Shown piece after piece: positions 8,082 through 19,067 of a stretch of 64,000 nt of DNA (positions are counted from its first letter, which is position 1; every line of letters starts with the position of its first letter). The DNA comes from Halomonas sp. 'Soap Lake #6' (lineage in GTDB: Bacteria > Pseudomonadota > Gammaproteobacteria > Pseudomonadales > Halomonadaceae), in contig NZ_CP020469.1 of assembly GCF_003031405.1 (NCBI RefSeq), positions 1,550,001 through 1,614,000 of the forward strand, in the 5' to 3' direction. The position numbers were made by a program, and so were the translations under genes. Below the pieces are notes generated by a model that worked only from the letters and a program-made list of their open reading frames with translations, did no database searches and had not been told where the DNA came from.

Positions 8082-9263
8082 TTAAAGGGTTAATCGCCCT
8101 GCTTTATGCTTGACTGGGTTGGCATACTGTTCAAGCCAATAAGGCCTGAGATTCCCAGGCACCTTGGCTATACGTTCGTTGAAACGCTCTCTATCTTGCC
8201 GAGTGATGGCTTTGCGTGCTACCAGCTCTGGGGCTTCGCCCAGTGCCTCAAGAGCTAAGTAGTGACTGGGGAATAAGCGGTAGCCGCCAATCACCTGCCG
8301 ATCTATTTCTGCAGCCACTTCCCCAGGAGTAGCCATGTCGGAACTCACTGGACTGCCAAACTTAAGCTGCACACGCCCTTTTGAGCCGGTAATGCCCGAG
8401 ACAATTGAGCGTATATCTTCATACTCACTTTTTGAGTAGCTGCCTAGAGTCGCGACATCGTGCAGCTCCTGGGCTTTTTGCAAATCGCAGGGGTCGTACT
8501 CATAGCTGATAGAGACGGGTACCAGCTTCAGTTCTGCAATGGCCTCACCAAAGACTATATCGCGCTCTGCATTGCGCTTTGCCATGATCAGCATCTTGAT
8601 GATGGCTGGGTCGGTATGGTCAATACCGTTTTTGGCGCGCCCCTCCCGCTGGGCCATCCATATAGAGTGATGGTCAGTGGTGATAGAGTGACGAATGTAA
8701 GCTGACAACTGCTGGTAAGCTGCCAGCATGGCGCGTTTGCCACGTGCGCTGCGCGGCACAATAAAGCTTTTGTTAAGCCGCATAAGATCAGTAACGTAGG
8801 GCTTTTTCAGCAGGTTGTCGCCAATCGCGATGCGCACGGTATCCCGACCTGCTTGGTACAGAGCGTAATTAACGAATGCAGGATCCAGCGATATATCGCG
8901 GTGATTACCGATAAATAAGTAAGCACTGTGATCATCAAGCTTATCGAGCCCAGCTACATCAAAAGCATCCGTGGTGGTGCGAATCATCCGCTCCATGTAG
9001 CTGGCAATGCGCATTTGAAAATCACGCACTGTAGTAACGCCTTTTACCTCACGGCGCACGGCGTAACCCGCTAGGCCGCGTGCGACAGGTGGTGCCCATT
9101 TGGCTAAACGCGGTAGGCGAAATTGCGTCAGCGCATCGAGTAGTTCGCCATCATGGGAAAGACGCGCAAGAACGTCTTTCACCTCGTGATCCATATAGGG
9201 CCGAATATCGGCCCAGGGGTCATTAGCGGGGTCAGCATTGGGTGCGTTGTTGTGTTGAGTCAT
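8082..9263 (-). CDS. Phospholipid/glycerol acyltransferase (PlsC-like)
   Basis: A 393-residue protein with a central PlsC-type acyltransferase domain (PF01553 type). The catalytic block is IGNHRDISLDPAF near residue 118, followed by a conserved FIVPRSARGKRA patch (the PEGTR-like substrate region) near residue 170 and SIWMAQREGRAKNG near residue 202. It probably transfers an acyl group to a lysophospholipid or related acceptor at the inner membrane. The His-Asp spacing is five residues (HX5D) rather than the textbook four. No transmembrane helix is evident, so membrane contact may be peripheral. Substrate cannot be named. It lies 60 bp downstream of rdgC on the same strand. Confidence 0.8.
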   Translation of the reverse strand: MTQHNNAPNADPANDPWADIRPYMDHEVKDVLARLSHDGELLDALTQFRLPRLAKWAPPVARGLAGYAVRREVKGVTTVRDFQMRIASYMERMIRTTTDAFDVAGLDKLDDHSAYLFIGNHRDISLDPAFVNYALYQAGRDTVRIAIGDNLLKKPYVTDLMRLNKSFIVPRSARGKRAMLAAYQQLSAYIRHSITTDHHSIWMAQREGRAKNGIDHTDPAIIKMLIMAKRNAERDIVFGEAIAELKLVPVSISYEYDPCDLQKAQELHDVATLGSYSKSEYEDIRSIVSGITGSKGRVQLKFGSPVSSDMATPGEVAAEIDRQVIGGYRLFPSHYLALEALGEAPELVARKAITRQDRERFNERIAKVPGNLRPYWLEQYANPVKHKAGRLTL

Positions 9264-9322
9264 GCGATCCGTTAGGTGTTAAGCAGAAATAAGTCGATGT
9301 TCAGCAGCAGCGTAGGTACCGG

Positions 9323-10261
9323 TTAGGTTTCTTGCTGTGCAGCAGGTTCCCGCTGTGCTTCACCGCCGAGCCACTCTAACAAGCGGGTAACGTCGTCAGA
9401 TAGCGCCTGTGCCATTAAAATAAAGTCGGTTTCCAGGCGTGCCAGGGCGTCATCACCATCGTCGGCATGGTCAGCCTCTTCAATGAGAGCGTCGCCAAAG
9501 CGTAGTGACTTAAGGGCTAAATCATCGTGGAGTACAAAGCTTAAGCGGCCTTCTAAGCTGATGGCGAGTTTACTTGCTTGGCGGCCACTTTCGAGTAGTT
9601 GCTGAATTTCATCACTATCTAAGTCCACTTGGCGAGCTTTCAAAACACCATCGTCGCCTTTGGCTTTTAGTTCGACCTGATCACCCAGCTGTAAGTCGCT
9701 TGGGCGGCTGGCAGGATCGCCAAGCCATGTGGTCATGGCGCGTATGGGCAGCATTTGTGATGAAATTGGCGTGGCTTTTAAACTGCCAAGGGTTTCACGT
9801 AGCAAGTCGAGAATATCTTCAGCACGAGTACGAGAGCTTGCATTAACGCCAATCAAATGGCGGCGAGTGTCCCACCATAGGTCAATTTTCTGGCTGCGTA
9901 CAAATGCACGTGGCAGCAGAGCTTCAGTTACCTGCTCTTTAAGCGCAGTTTTTTCTTTACGCGTTACTTTACGACCTTCGCTGGCTTCAATATCAGCGAC
10001 TTTTTCATCAACCTCTTCCTTAACTACTGAGGCGGGCAGTAAGCGCTCCTGGCGCAATGCTGAAATCAGCCGATGTCCCTGGATTTCGTGCAGCAATTGG
10101 CCACTACCTAAACGGCCTGCAGGCGCGGTCCAGCCAAGGCGCCGGGCATCTGCATTTCCAAGGGGCTTGGCTGCATGGGTATCTAGTGCGCTTGCTAATG
10201 CTGAACTGTCTAGCTCAGGGGCGCCATGAAGGCGATATAAATGCAGGTGCTTAAACCACAT
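9323..10261 (-). CDS. rdgC: Recombination-associated protein RdgC
   Basis: A 312-residue protein starting MWFKHLHLYRLH, with the family features: an N-terminal aromatic patch, the conserved GWTAP motif near residue 44, a basic central helix region rich in Lys and Glu, and DLWWDTRRHLIGV near residue 145. RdgC is a ring-forming DNA-binding protein associated with the nucleoid that limits RecA-mediated recombination. The open frame runs to 10438, but the ATG at 10261 matches the usual family start and length. No operon partner upstream; the thioesterase gene is divergent. Confidence 0.92.
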   Translation of the reverse strand: MWFKHLHLYRLHGAPELDSSALASALDTHAAKPLGNADARRLGWTAPAGRLGSGQLLHEIQGHRLISALRQERLLPASVVKEEVDEKVADIEASEGRKVTRKEKTALKEQVTEALLPRAFVRSQKIDLWWDTRRHLIGVNASSRTRAEDILDLLRETLGSLKATPISSQMLPIRAMTTWLGDPASRPSDLQLGDQVELKAKGDDGVLKARQVDLDSDEIQQLLESGRQASKLAISLEGRLSFVLHDDLALKSLRFGDALIEEADHADDGDDALARLETDFILMAQALSDDVTRLLEWLGGEAQREPAAQQET

Positions 10262-10402
10262 GTCACCAATCCTATTCAAAAGGTGGCACATTATGGCGAA
10301 AGCAGACCCTTCCTGCCAGCACCTCTGGGAATGTCGTAGCGTTGCAGTTGTTTTAAACTTGTGTTTGATTGAGAGGGGTTTTATTGACGCTAGTGTCAGC
10401 CC

Positions 10403-10426
10403 TTGTGTTAGCCGTTGTATTAGCCG
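10403..10426. repeat. Tandem 12-bp repeat, two units
   Basis: TTGTGTTAGCCG (10403-10414) is followed by TTGTATTAGCCG (10415-10426), one mismatch, in the divergent region between rdgC and the thioesterase gene. Too short to assign a role. Confidence 0.7.
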
Positions 10427-10486
10427 TTCGGCGATCATGGTCGCTTAACGTATTGTTAATTAGGATATTATTGATTAGGAGTAGCT

Positions 10487-10942
10487 ATGTCTGTCTCAGT
10501 TGCACAGTCTGTCTCGGTTACACAGGTGGATATGCGAGTGCGTGGCTATCACTTAGATGGCTATGGTCATGTTAACAATGCACGCTATCTGGAGTTTATG
10601 GAGGAAGGGCGTTGGGCCTTTTTTGATGAGCACCCACGCCTGATTAAACAGCTACATCAGGCAGGGCAGGCATTCGTAGTCGTCAACTTAAATATTGATT
10701 ACCGTACGGCGGCTGTGGAGGGAGATGACCTGCGCGTATTCACTGGTATTGTTGAGGTGAGTGAGCGCAGCGCAGTTTGCCATCATTGCATTATCCGTAA
10801 GGATGGTACTCTCGTCGCCGAGGCAGACCTCACCTTTGTGCTGCTAGACATACAGTTAAACAAGGCAGCCACTATCGAGGGGGAGGTGAGGGAGGCGCTT
10901 GCATCTCTTGTGGTTAACAAACAGGCATTTTCTGCACAATAA
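10487..10942 (+). CDS. Acyl-CoA thioesterase, YbgC/FadM hotdog family
   Basis: A 151-residue single-domain hotdog thioesterase. The family signature HLDGYGHVNNARYLEFMEEG is present near residue 21, with the catalytic Asp/His region and the helix that follows it. The central strand VVNLNIDYRTAAVEGDDL is also typical. It hydrolyses acyl-CoA thioesters; close relatives (FadM) act on long-chain or unsaturated acyl-CoA, but the substrate cannot be read from sequence. The start ATG has AGGAG upstream at good spacing. It stands alone before gyrA, transcribed in the same direction with 150 bp between. Confidence 0.88.
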   Translation: MSVSVAQSVSVTQVDMRVRGYHLDGYGHVNNARYLEFMEEGRWAFFDEHPRLIKQLHQAGQAFVVVNLNIDYRTAAVEGDDLRVFTGIVEVSERSAVCHHCIIRKDGTLVAEADLTFVLLDIQLNKAATIEGEVREALASLVVNKQAFSAQ

Positions 10943-11092
10943 TCTAAGGCGGCACCCCTGACTGCCCTTGGTGCTTATGCAGTGGTATGATGTCCCAGTA
11001 TCTGCGCGCCGCTCTGTTGTAAGATTAGGGGCGGTATTTTTAAGCGCTTTCAACTCTCGCAGTGCCAATGCAGTGCAAAGGATCTGACTTTC

Positions 11093-13798
11093 ATGGGTGA
11101 CATCGCCAGAGAAATCTTGCCCGTCAATATTGAAGACGAGCTCAAACAGTCGTACCTCGACTATGCGATGAGTGTCATTATCGGTCGCGCACTCCCTGAT
11201 GTGCGTGACGGTCTTAAACCGGTTCACCGGCGCGTGCTGTTTGCCATGCATGAACTGGGTAATGACTGGAATAAACCGTACAAGAAGTCGGCGCGTGTCG
11301 TCGGCGATGTCATCGGTAAATACCACCCGCACGGTGACAGTGCGGTTTATGACACTATCGTCCGTATGGCCCAGCACTTCTCCATGCGCCATGTACTGGT
11401 CGATGGCCAAGGTAACTTTGGCTCCATCGATGGCGATAGTGCAGCCGCAATGCGTTACACAGAGGTGCGCATGGCGCGCCTTGCGCACGAGCTTTTGGCG
11501 GATCTTGAAAAAGATACCGTCGACTGGGTAGACAACTACGACGGCACTGAACGTATTCCTGCGGTCATGCCGACGAAGGTCCCCAACCTGTTGATTAACG
11601 GGTCATCGGGTATTGCGGTGGGCATGGCCACCAATATTCCACCGCACAACATGCGGGAGGTAATCGATGGGTGTCTGGCGTTAATCGATGATTATACGCT
11701 CACCGTTGATGACCTCATGCAGTACATCCCCGGGCCTGATTTCCCCACCGGCGGCATTATTAATGGTCGTGCAGGTATTTTAGATGCTTACCGCACCGGG
11801 CGTGGGCGTATTTATGTACGTGCCTGCCATACCATCGAACATGATGATAAGAGTGGTCGGGATCACATCATTATCTCTGAGCTGCCTTATCAAGTGAATA
11901 AAGCGCGGTTGATTGAAAAAATCGCTGAGCTGGTTAAAGAGAAGAAGATTGAAGGCATCGCTGAGCTACGCGATGAGTCTGATAAAGATGGCTTGCGTGT
12001 GGTGATTGAGGTCAAGCGCGGTGAGTCTGGCGAGGTGGTGGTTAATAACCTGTTTGCCCAAACACAGCTGCAAAATGTGTTTGGTATCAATATGGTTGCC
12101 TTGGAAAATGGCCAGCCGCGTACGCTCAACCTTAAAGAGATGCTCGAAGCCTTTATTCGCCACCGTCGTGAAGTGGTCACCCGCCGCACGTTGTTTGAGT
12201 TGAGGAAAGCTCGCGAGCGTGGTCATTTGTTAGAAGGCTTGGCAGTTGCCATCTCTAACATCGATGAAGTCATTGAGCTAATCAAAGCCTCCCCTAATGC
12301 GGCAGAAGCCCGTGAGAAGTTATTAGCGAAAATCTGGCAGCCAGGGCAGGTCACTGCAATGCTAGAGCGTGCTGGCGCGACTTCTTGCAAGCCTGAAGAT
12401 CTCGATGAAGGGTTTGGCCTTAACCCGTCAGCAACTGAGTATCGTTTGTCGCCTGCCCAGGCTCAGGCGATTCTTGAGCTTCGCCTGCATCGTTTAACCG
12501 GTCTTGAGACCGAAAAACTGCTGGATGAATACCTTACGATTCTAGAGAAAATTGCTGAGTTCACGGCAATTTTGGCTTCTCCTGAGCGTTTGATGGAAGT
12601 GATTCGTGAAGAACTGCACGCTGTGCGCGAGCAGTTTGGCGATGACCGTCGGACTGAAATTCAAGCCAGCCACTTGGATCTTTCTATTGAAGATCTGATT
12701 ACCGAAGAGGATATGGTGGTGACCGTATCCCGCTCTGGCTACGCGAAGACTCAGCCGTTGTCAGACTATCAGGCTCAGCGCCGTGGTGGCCGTGGCAAGT
12801 CAGCCACTGCCATGAAAGACGAAGATGTCATTGAGCACTTATTGGTGGCATCTACCCACGATACCGTGTTGCTATTCTCGAATCGTGGCAAGGTTTACTG
12901 GCTGAAGGTTTATGAAATGCCCAATGCGAGCCGTGGCTCGCGTGGTAAGCCGCTGGTGAATATGTTGCCGCTTGAAGAGGGTGAGTCAGTCAACGCTATT
13001 CTACCTGTGCGCGATTACGACCCAGAGCACTATATCTTCTTCGCTACGGCAAACGGCACTGTTAAACGCACTAGCCTTGAGCAGTTTTCACGTCCGCGTA
13101 GCGTTGGTTTGATTGCCATTGACCTCGAGGAGAGCGACCGCTTAGTAGGGGCTGCCATTACTTCAGGTTCAGATCACGCCATGCTGCTCTCATCGAATGG
13201 CAAAGCGATTCGCTTTGAAGAGGGCAATGTGCGGGCGATGGGGCGTACGGCACGTGGTGTTCGTGGTATGCGCTTGGCGGATAACGCCGAAGTAATCAGC
13301 CTGATTATTCCTAAGAGCCAGCAGATTGACGCTGAAGCGGATACAGAAGCTGATGCCGATGTGCAGGCTGAAGTGCAAGAACAAGCCCGGTCAGAAGGTC
13401 AGATCTATATCTTGACCGCCAGTGAGAATGGCTACGGCAAGCGTACTCGCTTAGAGGAGTTCCCGCTGCGTGGTCGTGGTGGTCAGGGTGTCATTGCCAT
13501 GCAAACCAGCGAGCGTAATGGTGCGTTGGTAGCTGCTATGCAGGTTTATGATAGTGATGAAATGATGCTGATTACTGATCGCGGCACCTTGGTGCGTACC
13601 CGCGTAGAAGAAGTGTCCACCACATCACGAAACACTCAGGGTGTGATGCTGATTCGTTTAGGTAAAGAAGAGAAACTCGTAAAAACCGTTCGCGTTGATG
13701 AGCCAGTAGAAAGCGACTTTGAGGCGCTTGAAGAAGGCGAGTCAAGTGAAGTTGAAAATGGCGCACAGGAACCGGGTATCGATGACACGTCATTATAA
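11093..13798 (+). CDS. gyrA: DNA gyrase subunit A
   Basis: A 901-residue type II topoisomerase subunit that cuts and rejoins DNA to introduce negative supercoils together with GyrB. The catalytic tyrosine is Tyr122 (AMRYTEVR). The quinolone-resistance region keeps the sensitive residues Ser83 and Asp87 ([11 protein letters not shown]), with E. coli numbering unchanged. The C-terminal DNA-wrapping domain has the GyrA box QRRGGRG near residue 560. Between blades of this domain sits an acidic insertion of about 25 residues ([19 protein letters not shown], near residue 745), and the tail is acidic. It overlaps serC by 17 bp, opening the aromatic supraoperon. Confidence 0.98.
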   Translation: MGDIAREILPVNIEDELKQSYLDYAMSVIIGRALPDVRDGLKPVHRRVLFAMHELGNDWNKPYKKSARVVGDVIGKYHPHGDSAVYDTIVRMAQHFSMRHVLVDGQGNFGSIDGDSAAAMRYTEVRMARLAHELLADLEKDTVDWVDNYDGTERIPAVMPTKVPNLLINGSSGIAVGMATNIPPHNMREVIDGCLALIDDYTLTVDDLMQYIPGPDFPTGGIINGRAGILDAYRTGRGRIYVRACHTIEHDDKSGRDHIIISELPYQVNKARLIEKIAELVKEKKIEGIAELRDESDKDGLRVVIEVKRGESGEVVVNNLFAQTQLQNVFGINMVALENGQPRTLNLKEMLEAFIRHRREVVTRRTLFELRKARERGHLLEGLAVAISNIDEVIELIKASPNAAEAREKLLAKIWQPGQVTAMLERAGATSCKPEDLDEGFGLNPSATEYRLSPAQAQAILELRLHRLTGLETEKLLDEYLTILEKIAEFTAILASPERLMEVIREELHAVREQFGDDRRTEIQASHLDLSIEDLITEEDMVVTVSRSGYAKTQPLSDYQAQRRGGRGKSATAMKDEDVIEHLLVASTHDTVLLFSNRGKVYWLKVYEMPNASRGSRGKPLVNMLPLEEGESVNAILPVRDYDPEHYIFFATANGTVKRTSLEQFSRPRSVGLIAIDLEESDRLVGAAITSGSDHAMLLSSNGKAIRFEEGNVRAMGRTARGVRGMRLADNAEVISLIIPKSQQIDAEADTEADADVQAEVQEQARSEGQIYILTASENGYGKRTRLEEFPLRGRGGQGVIAMQTSERNGALVAAMQVYDSDEMMLITDRGTLVRTRVEEVSTTSRNTQGVMLIRLGKEEKLVKTVRVDEPVESDFEALEEGESSEVENGAQEPGIDDTSL

Positions 13799-14885
13799 CT
13801 TTTGTGCAGGGCCTGCGGCCCTGCCAGCTGCCGTGCTTGAGCGCGCGCGCAGTGAGCTGCTGGACTTTCATGGGCGTGGTTTGTCCGTAATGGAGATGAG
13901 TCATCGTAGCGATGACTTCATTGCTATTGCTGAGCGCGCTGAAGCCGACTTGCGAGAGTTGCTGAGTATCCCCAGTAACTACAAGGTGTTGTTCCTCCAG
14001 GGTGGGGCCAGCATGCAATTCGCTATGCTGCCCATGAACCTGTTGGGTAAAGGGGGGAGTGCTAATTTTATCCAAACCGGTATTTGGGGTAAAAAAGCAC
14101 TCAGTGAAGCTAAGCGATTAGGCTATAGCTGCCATTTGGCTGGCTCCAGCGAGGCTAATGGCCACGTAGCGGTTCCTGAACAGCATGCGCTAGCGTTAAG
14201 CAGTGATGCGGCCTATCTGCACTATACGTCGAATGAGACGATTGGTGGCTTAGAGTTTAATTATACGCCGCAAGCTCAGTGTGCAAATGGCTCTGTGGTG
14301 CCGCTGGTCTGCGATATGTCGTCGAACATTCTTTCTGGCCCGATTAACGTCGCTGATTTTGGCGTTATCTATGCCGGTGCCCAAAAGAATATCGGCCCTG
14401 CAGGCTTAACATTGGTTATCGTGCGTGATGACTTGCTTGGTCATGCTTTGCCTGGCACGCCCTCTCTATTCGATTACCAGTTGCTTGCAGAAGCCGGTTC
14501 TATGGTGAATACGCCGCCTACCTATGCATGGTATTTGGCAGGGCTTGTATTCCAATGGCTAAAGGATGACATGGGTGGCCTTGGCGCAATGGATGTCCTT
14601 AATCAGCGCAAAGCGGATAAGCTTTACGCAGCGATTGATGCCAGCGGCTTTTACAGCAATCCCGTTGCGCTTCCTAACCGCTCACGTATGAATGTGCCTT
14701 TTGTGTTAGCAGATGCTGCGTTAGATAAAGTGTTCTTAAAAGAAGCTGATGCCGCGGGGCTGCTGAACTTGCAAGGTCATCGCAGCGTTGGTGGTATGCG
14801 TGCCAGCTTATATAACGCCGTGACTGAAGACGCGGTCGATGCGTTAATCGCCTTTATGGCGGATTTTGAACAACGAAGGGGCTAA
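13782..14885 (+). CDS. serC: Phosphoserine aminotransferase
   Basis: A 367-residue PLP enzyme that makes phosphoserine from 3-phosphohydroxypyruvate and also serves vitamin B6 synthesis. It opens with the family signature [12 protein letters not shown] and carries the PLP lysine at Lys202 in [11 protein letters not shown]. The ATG at 13782 lies inside the last codons of gyrA (17-bp overlap); a longer in-frame start at 13719 would add a non-conserved stretch translated from gyrA sequence. Followed 5 bp later by pheA, as in the known gamma-proteobacterial serC-pheA-tyrA/aroA-cmk-rpsA arrangement. Confidence 0.96.
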   Translation: MTRHYNFCAGPAALPAAVLERARSELLDFHGRGLSVMEMSHRSDDFIAIAERAEADLRELLSIPSNYKVLFLQGGASMQFAMLPMNLLGKGGSANFIQTGIWGKKALSEAKRLGYSCHLAGSSEANGHVAVPEQHALALSSDAAYLHYTSNETIGGLEFNYTPQAQCANGSVVPLVCDMSSNILSGPINVADFGVIYAGAQKNIGPAGLTLVIVRDDLLGHALPGTPSLFDYQLLAEAGSMVNTPPTYAWYLAGLVFQWLKDDMGGLGAMDVLNQRKADKLYAAIDASGFYSNPVALPNRSRMNVPFVLADAALDKVFLKEADAAGLLNLQGHRSVGGMRASLYNAVTEDAVDALIAFMADFEQRRG

Positions 14886-14890
14886 CCACC

Positions 14891-15982
14891 ATGTCCGATA
14901 CGCCGATTGTTTTGGACGAATTACGTCAACGTATCGACCAGCTGGATGGCGATATTCTGCGCTTGATTAGTGAGCGAGCGAGCTGTGCCCAGCAGGTTGC
15001 CCAGGTTAAGCTTGCCCACGATAAAGATGCGGTGTTTTACCGGCCCGAGCGCGAAGCGCAGGTGCTGCGCCGCATTATGGCGCTTAACTCAGGCCCGCTG
15101 GATGCAGAAGAAATGGCGCGGCTATTTCGTGAAATCATGTCGGCGTGTCTCGCCCTTGAGCAGCCTATTAAAGTTGCTTATCTCGGCCCTGAGGGCACTT
15201 TTACTCAGCAAGCGGCGCTTAAACACTTTGGTGAAAGTGCGGTTAGCCTGCCGATGGCTGCCATTGATGAAGTGTTCCGTGAAGTTGAAGCTGGGGCAGT
15301 GAACTACGGTGTAGTCCCCGTTGAAAACTCGACTGAAGGTGTCGTTAACCATACCCTCGATACCTTTATGGATTCTTCAATCAAGATTTGTGGTGAAGTG
15401 GTACTGCGTATACACCACCACTTGTTGATTAGCGAAACAACGCGCAAAGATAAAGTGTCGCGGATTTATTCTCACCCACAATCATTCGGGCAATGCCGTA
15501 AGTGGTTGGATGCGCATTATCCCCATGCCGAGCGGGTGCCGGTTTCGTCAAATGCGGAAGCCGCGAAGCTTATCAAAACGGAGTGGCACAGCGCCGCCAT
15601 TGCCGGTGATATGGCTGCTAAGCTATATGGGCTTGAGCGTATTGCCGACAAGATTGAAGACCGTCCAGATAACTCGACGCGTTTCTTGATCATAGGTAAT
15701 CAAGATGTGCCTATGTCAGGTGAGGATAAAACCTCGATAGTGGTTGCTATGCGCAACCAGCCAGGGGCATTGCACGATTTGTTAGAGCCTTTCCATCGCC
15801 ACAAAATCGATTTAACACGTATTGAGACACGTCCTTCGCGCACAGGTGCCTGGAACTACGTGTTCTTTATCGACTTCAGAGGTCATCGTGACGAGCCTCA
15901 AGTGGCGGCGGTGCTGGAAGAGGTCAAACTGCGTGCCTCTGAGTTACGGGTACTGGGCTCTTACCCCCAGGGCGTGCTGTGA
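14891..15982 (+). CDS. pheA: Bifunctional chorismate mutase/prephenate dehydratase
   Basis: A 363-residue fusion for phenylalanine synthesis. Residues 1-90 are an AroQ-type chorismate mutase (LDELRQRIDQLDGDILRLIS). Residues 95-270 are prephenate dehydratase, with YLGPEGTFTQQAA and the catalytic DNSTRFLII motif. Residues 285-360 are an ACT domain (GALHDLLEPF and ESRP-like IETRPSR), which normally gives feedback inhibition by phenylalanine. It converts chorismate to prephenate and then phenylpyruvate. Its TGA overlaps the GTG start of the tyrA-aroA fusion, so the two are probably translationally coupled. Confidence 0.97.
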   Translation: MSDTPIVLDELRQRIDQLDGDILRLISERASCAQQVAQVKLAHDKDAVFYRPEREAQVLRRIMALNSGPLDAEEMARLFREIMSACLALEQPIKVAYLGPEGTFTQQAALKHFGESAVSLPMAAIDEVFREVEAGAVNYGVVPVENSTEGVVNHTLDTFMDSSIKICGEVVLRIHHHLLISETTRKDKVSRIYSHPQSFGQCRKWLDAHYPHAERVPVSSNAEAAKLIKTEWHSAAIAGDMAAKLYGLERIADKIEDRPDNSTRFLIIGNQDVPMSGEDKTSIVVAMRNQPGALHDLLEPFHRHKIDLTRIETRPSRTGAWNYVFFIDFRGHRDEPQVAAVLEEVKLRASELRVLGSYPQGVL

Positions 15983-18270
15983 CAAAACGAGTATCATGTG
16001 GTAGCTCGCAGGTGGTATGTCATGAGCCGCGATTACTCATTGTAGGGCTTGGTCTGATAGGTGGCTCCTTGGCTGCGGCGCTTCGTGCATCGGGCTTTAA
16101 GGGGCAGATTACTGCCTGCGACCCAAACGCAAGCGAAGTGGCCCTTGGCGTGGAAATGGGGCTGATCAACGCTGGTGGTACACAGCTTTCTCCGCTACTT
16201 GATGGTGTTTCCATGGTGGTGCTGGCAGTGCCAGTGCTTGCCATGGAGAGAGTCATGCAGGAGTTGTCAGAAGGGCTTTCTGCTGCGACCACTAACGTCG
16301 TGATCACCGATGTTGGAAGTACTAAAGCGACCATTCGTGAGTGCGCGGAACGAGTATTTGGCTGTGTTCCACCTAATATGGTACTTGGCCATCCTATTGC
16401 AGGCTCTGAAAAAAGTGGTGTAGCGGCGGCTAACCCGACACTTTACGCTAACCATAAAGTCATTCTTACCCCTGAGCCCAACGTTAATGCCGAGGCGTTG
16501 GCGCGGGTAAAGGTATTATGGCAGGCCTGTGGTGCTGAGGTACTGCAGATGAGTGTTGGGCGACATGATCAGGTGTTGGCGCGTACCAGTCATCTACCTC
16601 ATTTGCTGGCCTTTTCCCTGGTCGATACGCTTGCCCGGCAGGATGAGCGGTTAGATATTTTTCGCTACGCAGCCGGTGGTTTTCGCGATTTTACCCGTAT
16701 TGCCGGTAGCGACCCGGTGATGTGGCGGGACATATTTATTGCCAACCGTGATGCTGTTTTGTCCTCTTTGGATGATTTTGAGGCGGGCTTGGCACGGCTG
16801 CGGCAGGCTGTTGAGAGTGGTGATAGCGATGCTCTCATTGCCACTTTTGATCGTGCCAGCCATGCGCGGCACTATTTTGATACGTTACTGAACAAAACTA
16901 GTTATCAGGCGGAGTATCACATGCAACCACAGGGTAAGGTTACCTATCGGGTGAGTCCCGGTGGCCAGGCGCAAGGTCGCTTGCGCGTTCCGGGCGATAA
17001 ATCCATGTCTCACCGTTCTATTATGCTGGGTGCTTTGGCAGAGGGTGTGACCGAGGTAAAAGGGTTTCTTGAAGGTGAAGATAGCCTGGCAACACTGCAG
17101 GCATTCCGCGAGATGGGAGTCGCCATTGAAGGCCCGCATCAGGGGCGAGTGACTATCCATGGCGTGGGAATGCATGGTCTCAAAGCGCCAGCTGGTCCGC
17201 TTTACGTGGGTAATTCCGGTACTGCTATGCGCTTGTTCGCGGGCTTGTTGGCAGGTCAGGCGTTTGATAGCGAGTTAACGGGCGATGAGTCTCTGACTAA
17301 GCGGCCTATGGGGCGTGTGGCTGATCCGCTGCGCTTGATGGGGGCTACCATCGAGACTGCGGAGGGAGGGCGCCCGCCACTTAGCATCAAGGGTGGCGCA
17401 CCGCTAAAGGGTATTTTTTACGATATGCCGATGGCTAGTGCCCAGGTGAAATCTTGCCTGCTCCTGGCAGGTTTGTACGCCGAGGGTGAGACCCGGGTGC
17501 GTGAGCCGGCGCCTACTCGTGACCATACCGAGCGTATGTTAAACGGCTTTGGTTATGTAGTGTCCCGTGAAGGTGATACTTGCTGGTTGCAGGGAGGGGG
17601 TAAGCTCACAGCAGGCCCTATTGATGTACCTTCGGATATTTCTTCCGCCACCTTCTTTTTGGTGGCAGCAGCCATTACTCCGGGGGCTGATATCACGTTA
17701 GAGCACGTAGGTATTAACCCCACTCGTATTGGCGTGATTAATATTCTTACGTTGATGGGCGCAGATTTAGTACTAGAGAATGAGCGCGAAGTTGGCGGTG
17801 AACCGGTAGCGGATATTCGCATTCGCTATGTGCCTCTGAAAGGCATTGATATTCCGGTTGATCAGGTGCCGTTAGCTATTGACGAGTTTCCAGCACTGTT
17901 TATCGCCGCCGCTAATGCTCAAGGCACTACTCGCCTGCGCGGGGCTGAAGAGCTGCGTGTTAAAGAGTCGGATCGCATTCAGGCAATGGCTGATGGTCTG
18001 GCGGTTTTGGGTGTGGAGCATACGGTTGTCGAAGATGGTATCGACATTGTCGGTAACGGTAACGATCAAGTGCCCAGCTATGGTGGCGGCCGGATTGATA
18101 GCCTGGGGGATCACCGTATTGCCATGTCATTTGCTATCGCAGCGCTGAGGGCCAGTGACGCGATTGTGATCGATGATTGTGCCAATGTAGCCACCTCATT
18201 CCCTGATTTTGTTGCGCTAGCTCAGCGTATAGGAATGGATGTTAGTGTGGAGAGTGCCAATGACGTTTGA
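15979..18270 (+). CDS. Fused prephenate dehydrogenase / EPSP synthase (TyrA-AroA)
   Basis: A 763-residue bifunctional enzyme. Residues 15-310 are a TyrA dehydrogenase: the NAD-binding loop [14 protein letters not shown] near residue 22, [11 protein letters not shown] near residue 138 and the SHLPHLLA helix near residue 200, leading to tyrosine. From Met315 (16921) the AroA part begins, making 5-enolpyruvylshikimate-3-phosphate. AroA has [39 protein letters not shown] and LRVKESDR, a pattern closer to class II EPSP synthases; the residue matching CP4 Ala100 is Gly (GNSGTAMR). The start is GTG at 15979 overlapping pheA. An ATG with GGCGGAG upstream at 16921 could also yield free AroA. Confidence 0.95.
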   Translation: MTKRVSCGSSQVVCHEPRLLIVGLGLIGGSLAAALRASGFKGQITACDPNASEVALGVEMGLINAGGTQLSPLLDGVSMVVLAVPVLAMERVMQELSEGLSAATTNVVITDVGSTKATIRECAERVFGCVPPNMVLGHPIAGSEKSGVAAANPTLYANHKVILTPEPNVNAEALARVKVLWQACGAEVLQMSVGRHDQVLARTSHLPHLLAFSLVDTLARQDERLDIFRYAAGGFRDFTRIAGSDPVMWRDIFIANRDAVLSSLDDFEAGLARLRQAVESGDSDALIATFDRASHARHYFDTLLNKTSYQAEYHMQPQGKVTYRVSPGGQAQGRLRVPGDKSMSHRSIMLGALAEGVTEVKGFLEGEDSLATLQAFREMGVAIEGPHQGRVTIHGVGMHGLKAPAGPLYVGNSGTAMRLFAGLLAGQAFDSELTGDESLTKRPMGRVADPLRLMGATIETAEGGRPPLSIKGGAPLKGIFYDMPMASAQVKSCLLLAGLYAEGETRVREPAPTRDHTERMLNGFGYVVSREGDTCWLQGGGKLTAGPIDVPSDISSATFFLVAAAITPGADITLEHVGINPTRIGVINILTLMGADLVLENEREVGGEPVADIRIRYVPLKGIDIPVDQVPLAIDEFPALFIAAANAQGTTRLRGAEELRVKESDRIQAMADGLAVLGVEHTVVEDGIDIVGNGNDQVPSYGGGRIDSLGDHRIAMSFAIAALRASDAIVIDDCANVATSFPDFVALAQRIGMDVSVESANDV

Positions 18271-18949
18271 CGTGCCAGTACTGACTATTGATGGCCCTGG
18301 TGGGGCGGGGAAAGGGACGATTAGCAGCTTAATCGCAGAGCGTTTGGGTTGGCATCTGCTGGATAGCGGTGCGCTCTACCGGCTTACCGCTCACGCTGCA
18401 GTAAAGCATGGTGTTGCCTTAGATAATGAAGCGGCACTAGCGGAACTGGCTGCACAGCTGGATGTGGCTTTCCCTGTTGAAGACGGGCAACCTCGCACAC
18501 TATTGGAAGGCGAGGATGTTTCCCAAGCTATCCGCACGGAACAGGCTGGTGAGCGGGCTTCTCAGGTGGCGGCGCTACCCGCGGTGCGCGAAGCGCTATT
18601 TCAGCGCCAGCGGGATTTCTGCAGACTGCCTGGCTTAGTAGCCGACGGGCGGGATATGGGAACAGTGGTGTTCCCAGAGGCTCAGTTAAAGATTTTTCTG
18701 ACAGCAAGTGCGGAAGAACGGGCCCATCGTCGGTATCAACAGTTGCAGGAAGCCGGGGTGGATGCTAGTCTTTCGAGTCTTTTGAAGGAGATTCAGGCGC
18801 GCGATGCACGTGATACGCAGCGCAGTGTGGCTCCACTCAAGCCGGCAGATGATGCCATAACGCTTGATACCACATGCCTGAGCATACCGGAAGTGGTTGA
18901 TCGATTGACCGATCTACTTGCCCAGCGTGGCATGGCAAACGGCATTTGA
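18260..18949 (+). CDS. cmk: Cytidylate kinase
   Basis: A 229-residue nucleoside monophosphate kinase that phosphorylates CMP and dCMP. The P-loop is GPGGAGKGT near residue 11; the LDSGALYR and [12 protein letters not shown] motifs are the CMP-binding region of the family, and [13 protein letters not shown] is the lid and following helix. The ATG at 18260 was chosen over 18239 because [19 protein letters not shown] matches the family start. It overlaps the tyrA-aroA stop by 11 bp and precedes rpsA, an arrangement shared with many gammaproteobacteria. Confidence 0.96.
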   Translation: MTFDVPVLTIDGPGGAGKGTISSLIAERLGWHLLDSGALYRLTAHAAVKHGVALDNEAALAELAAQLDVAFPVEDGQPRTLLEGEDVSQAIRTEQAGERASQVAALPAVREALFQRQRDFCRLPGLVADGRDMGTVVFPEAQLKIFLTASAEERAHRRYQQLQEAGVDASLSSLLKEIQARDARDTQRSVAPLKPADDAITLDTTCLSIPEVVDRLTDLLAQRGMANGI

Positions 18950-19067
18950 TTCTCCCTTGCGGCGTTTTTGGAATGGTGTCACGACGTGGCAGGGCGATAT
19001 TCCATATCAGTGAGCCCGGTCAGGTCTAACCAGCGCTAACACCTCCAGAAGCTGAATGACATTAGGC

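Noticed and set aside
11015..11022. TGTTGTAA, the core of an enteric Ter site, before gyrA
   Set aside because: Only the 8-base core matches; the essential C that follows is G and the flanks differ. About two such 8-mers are expected by chance in both strands of a window this size.
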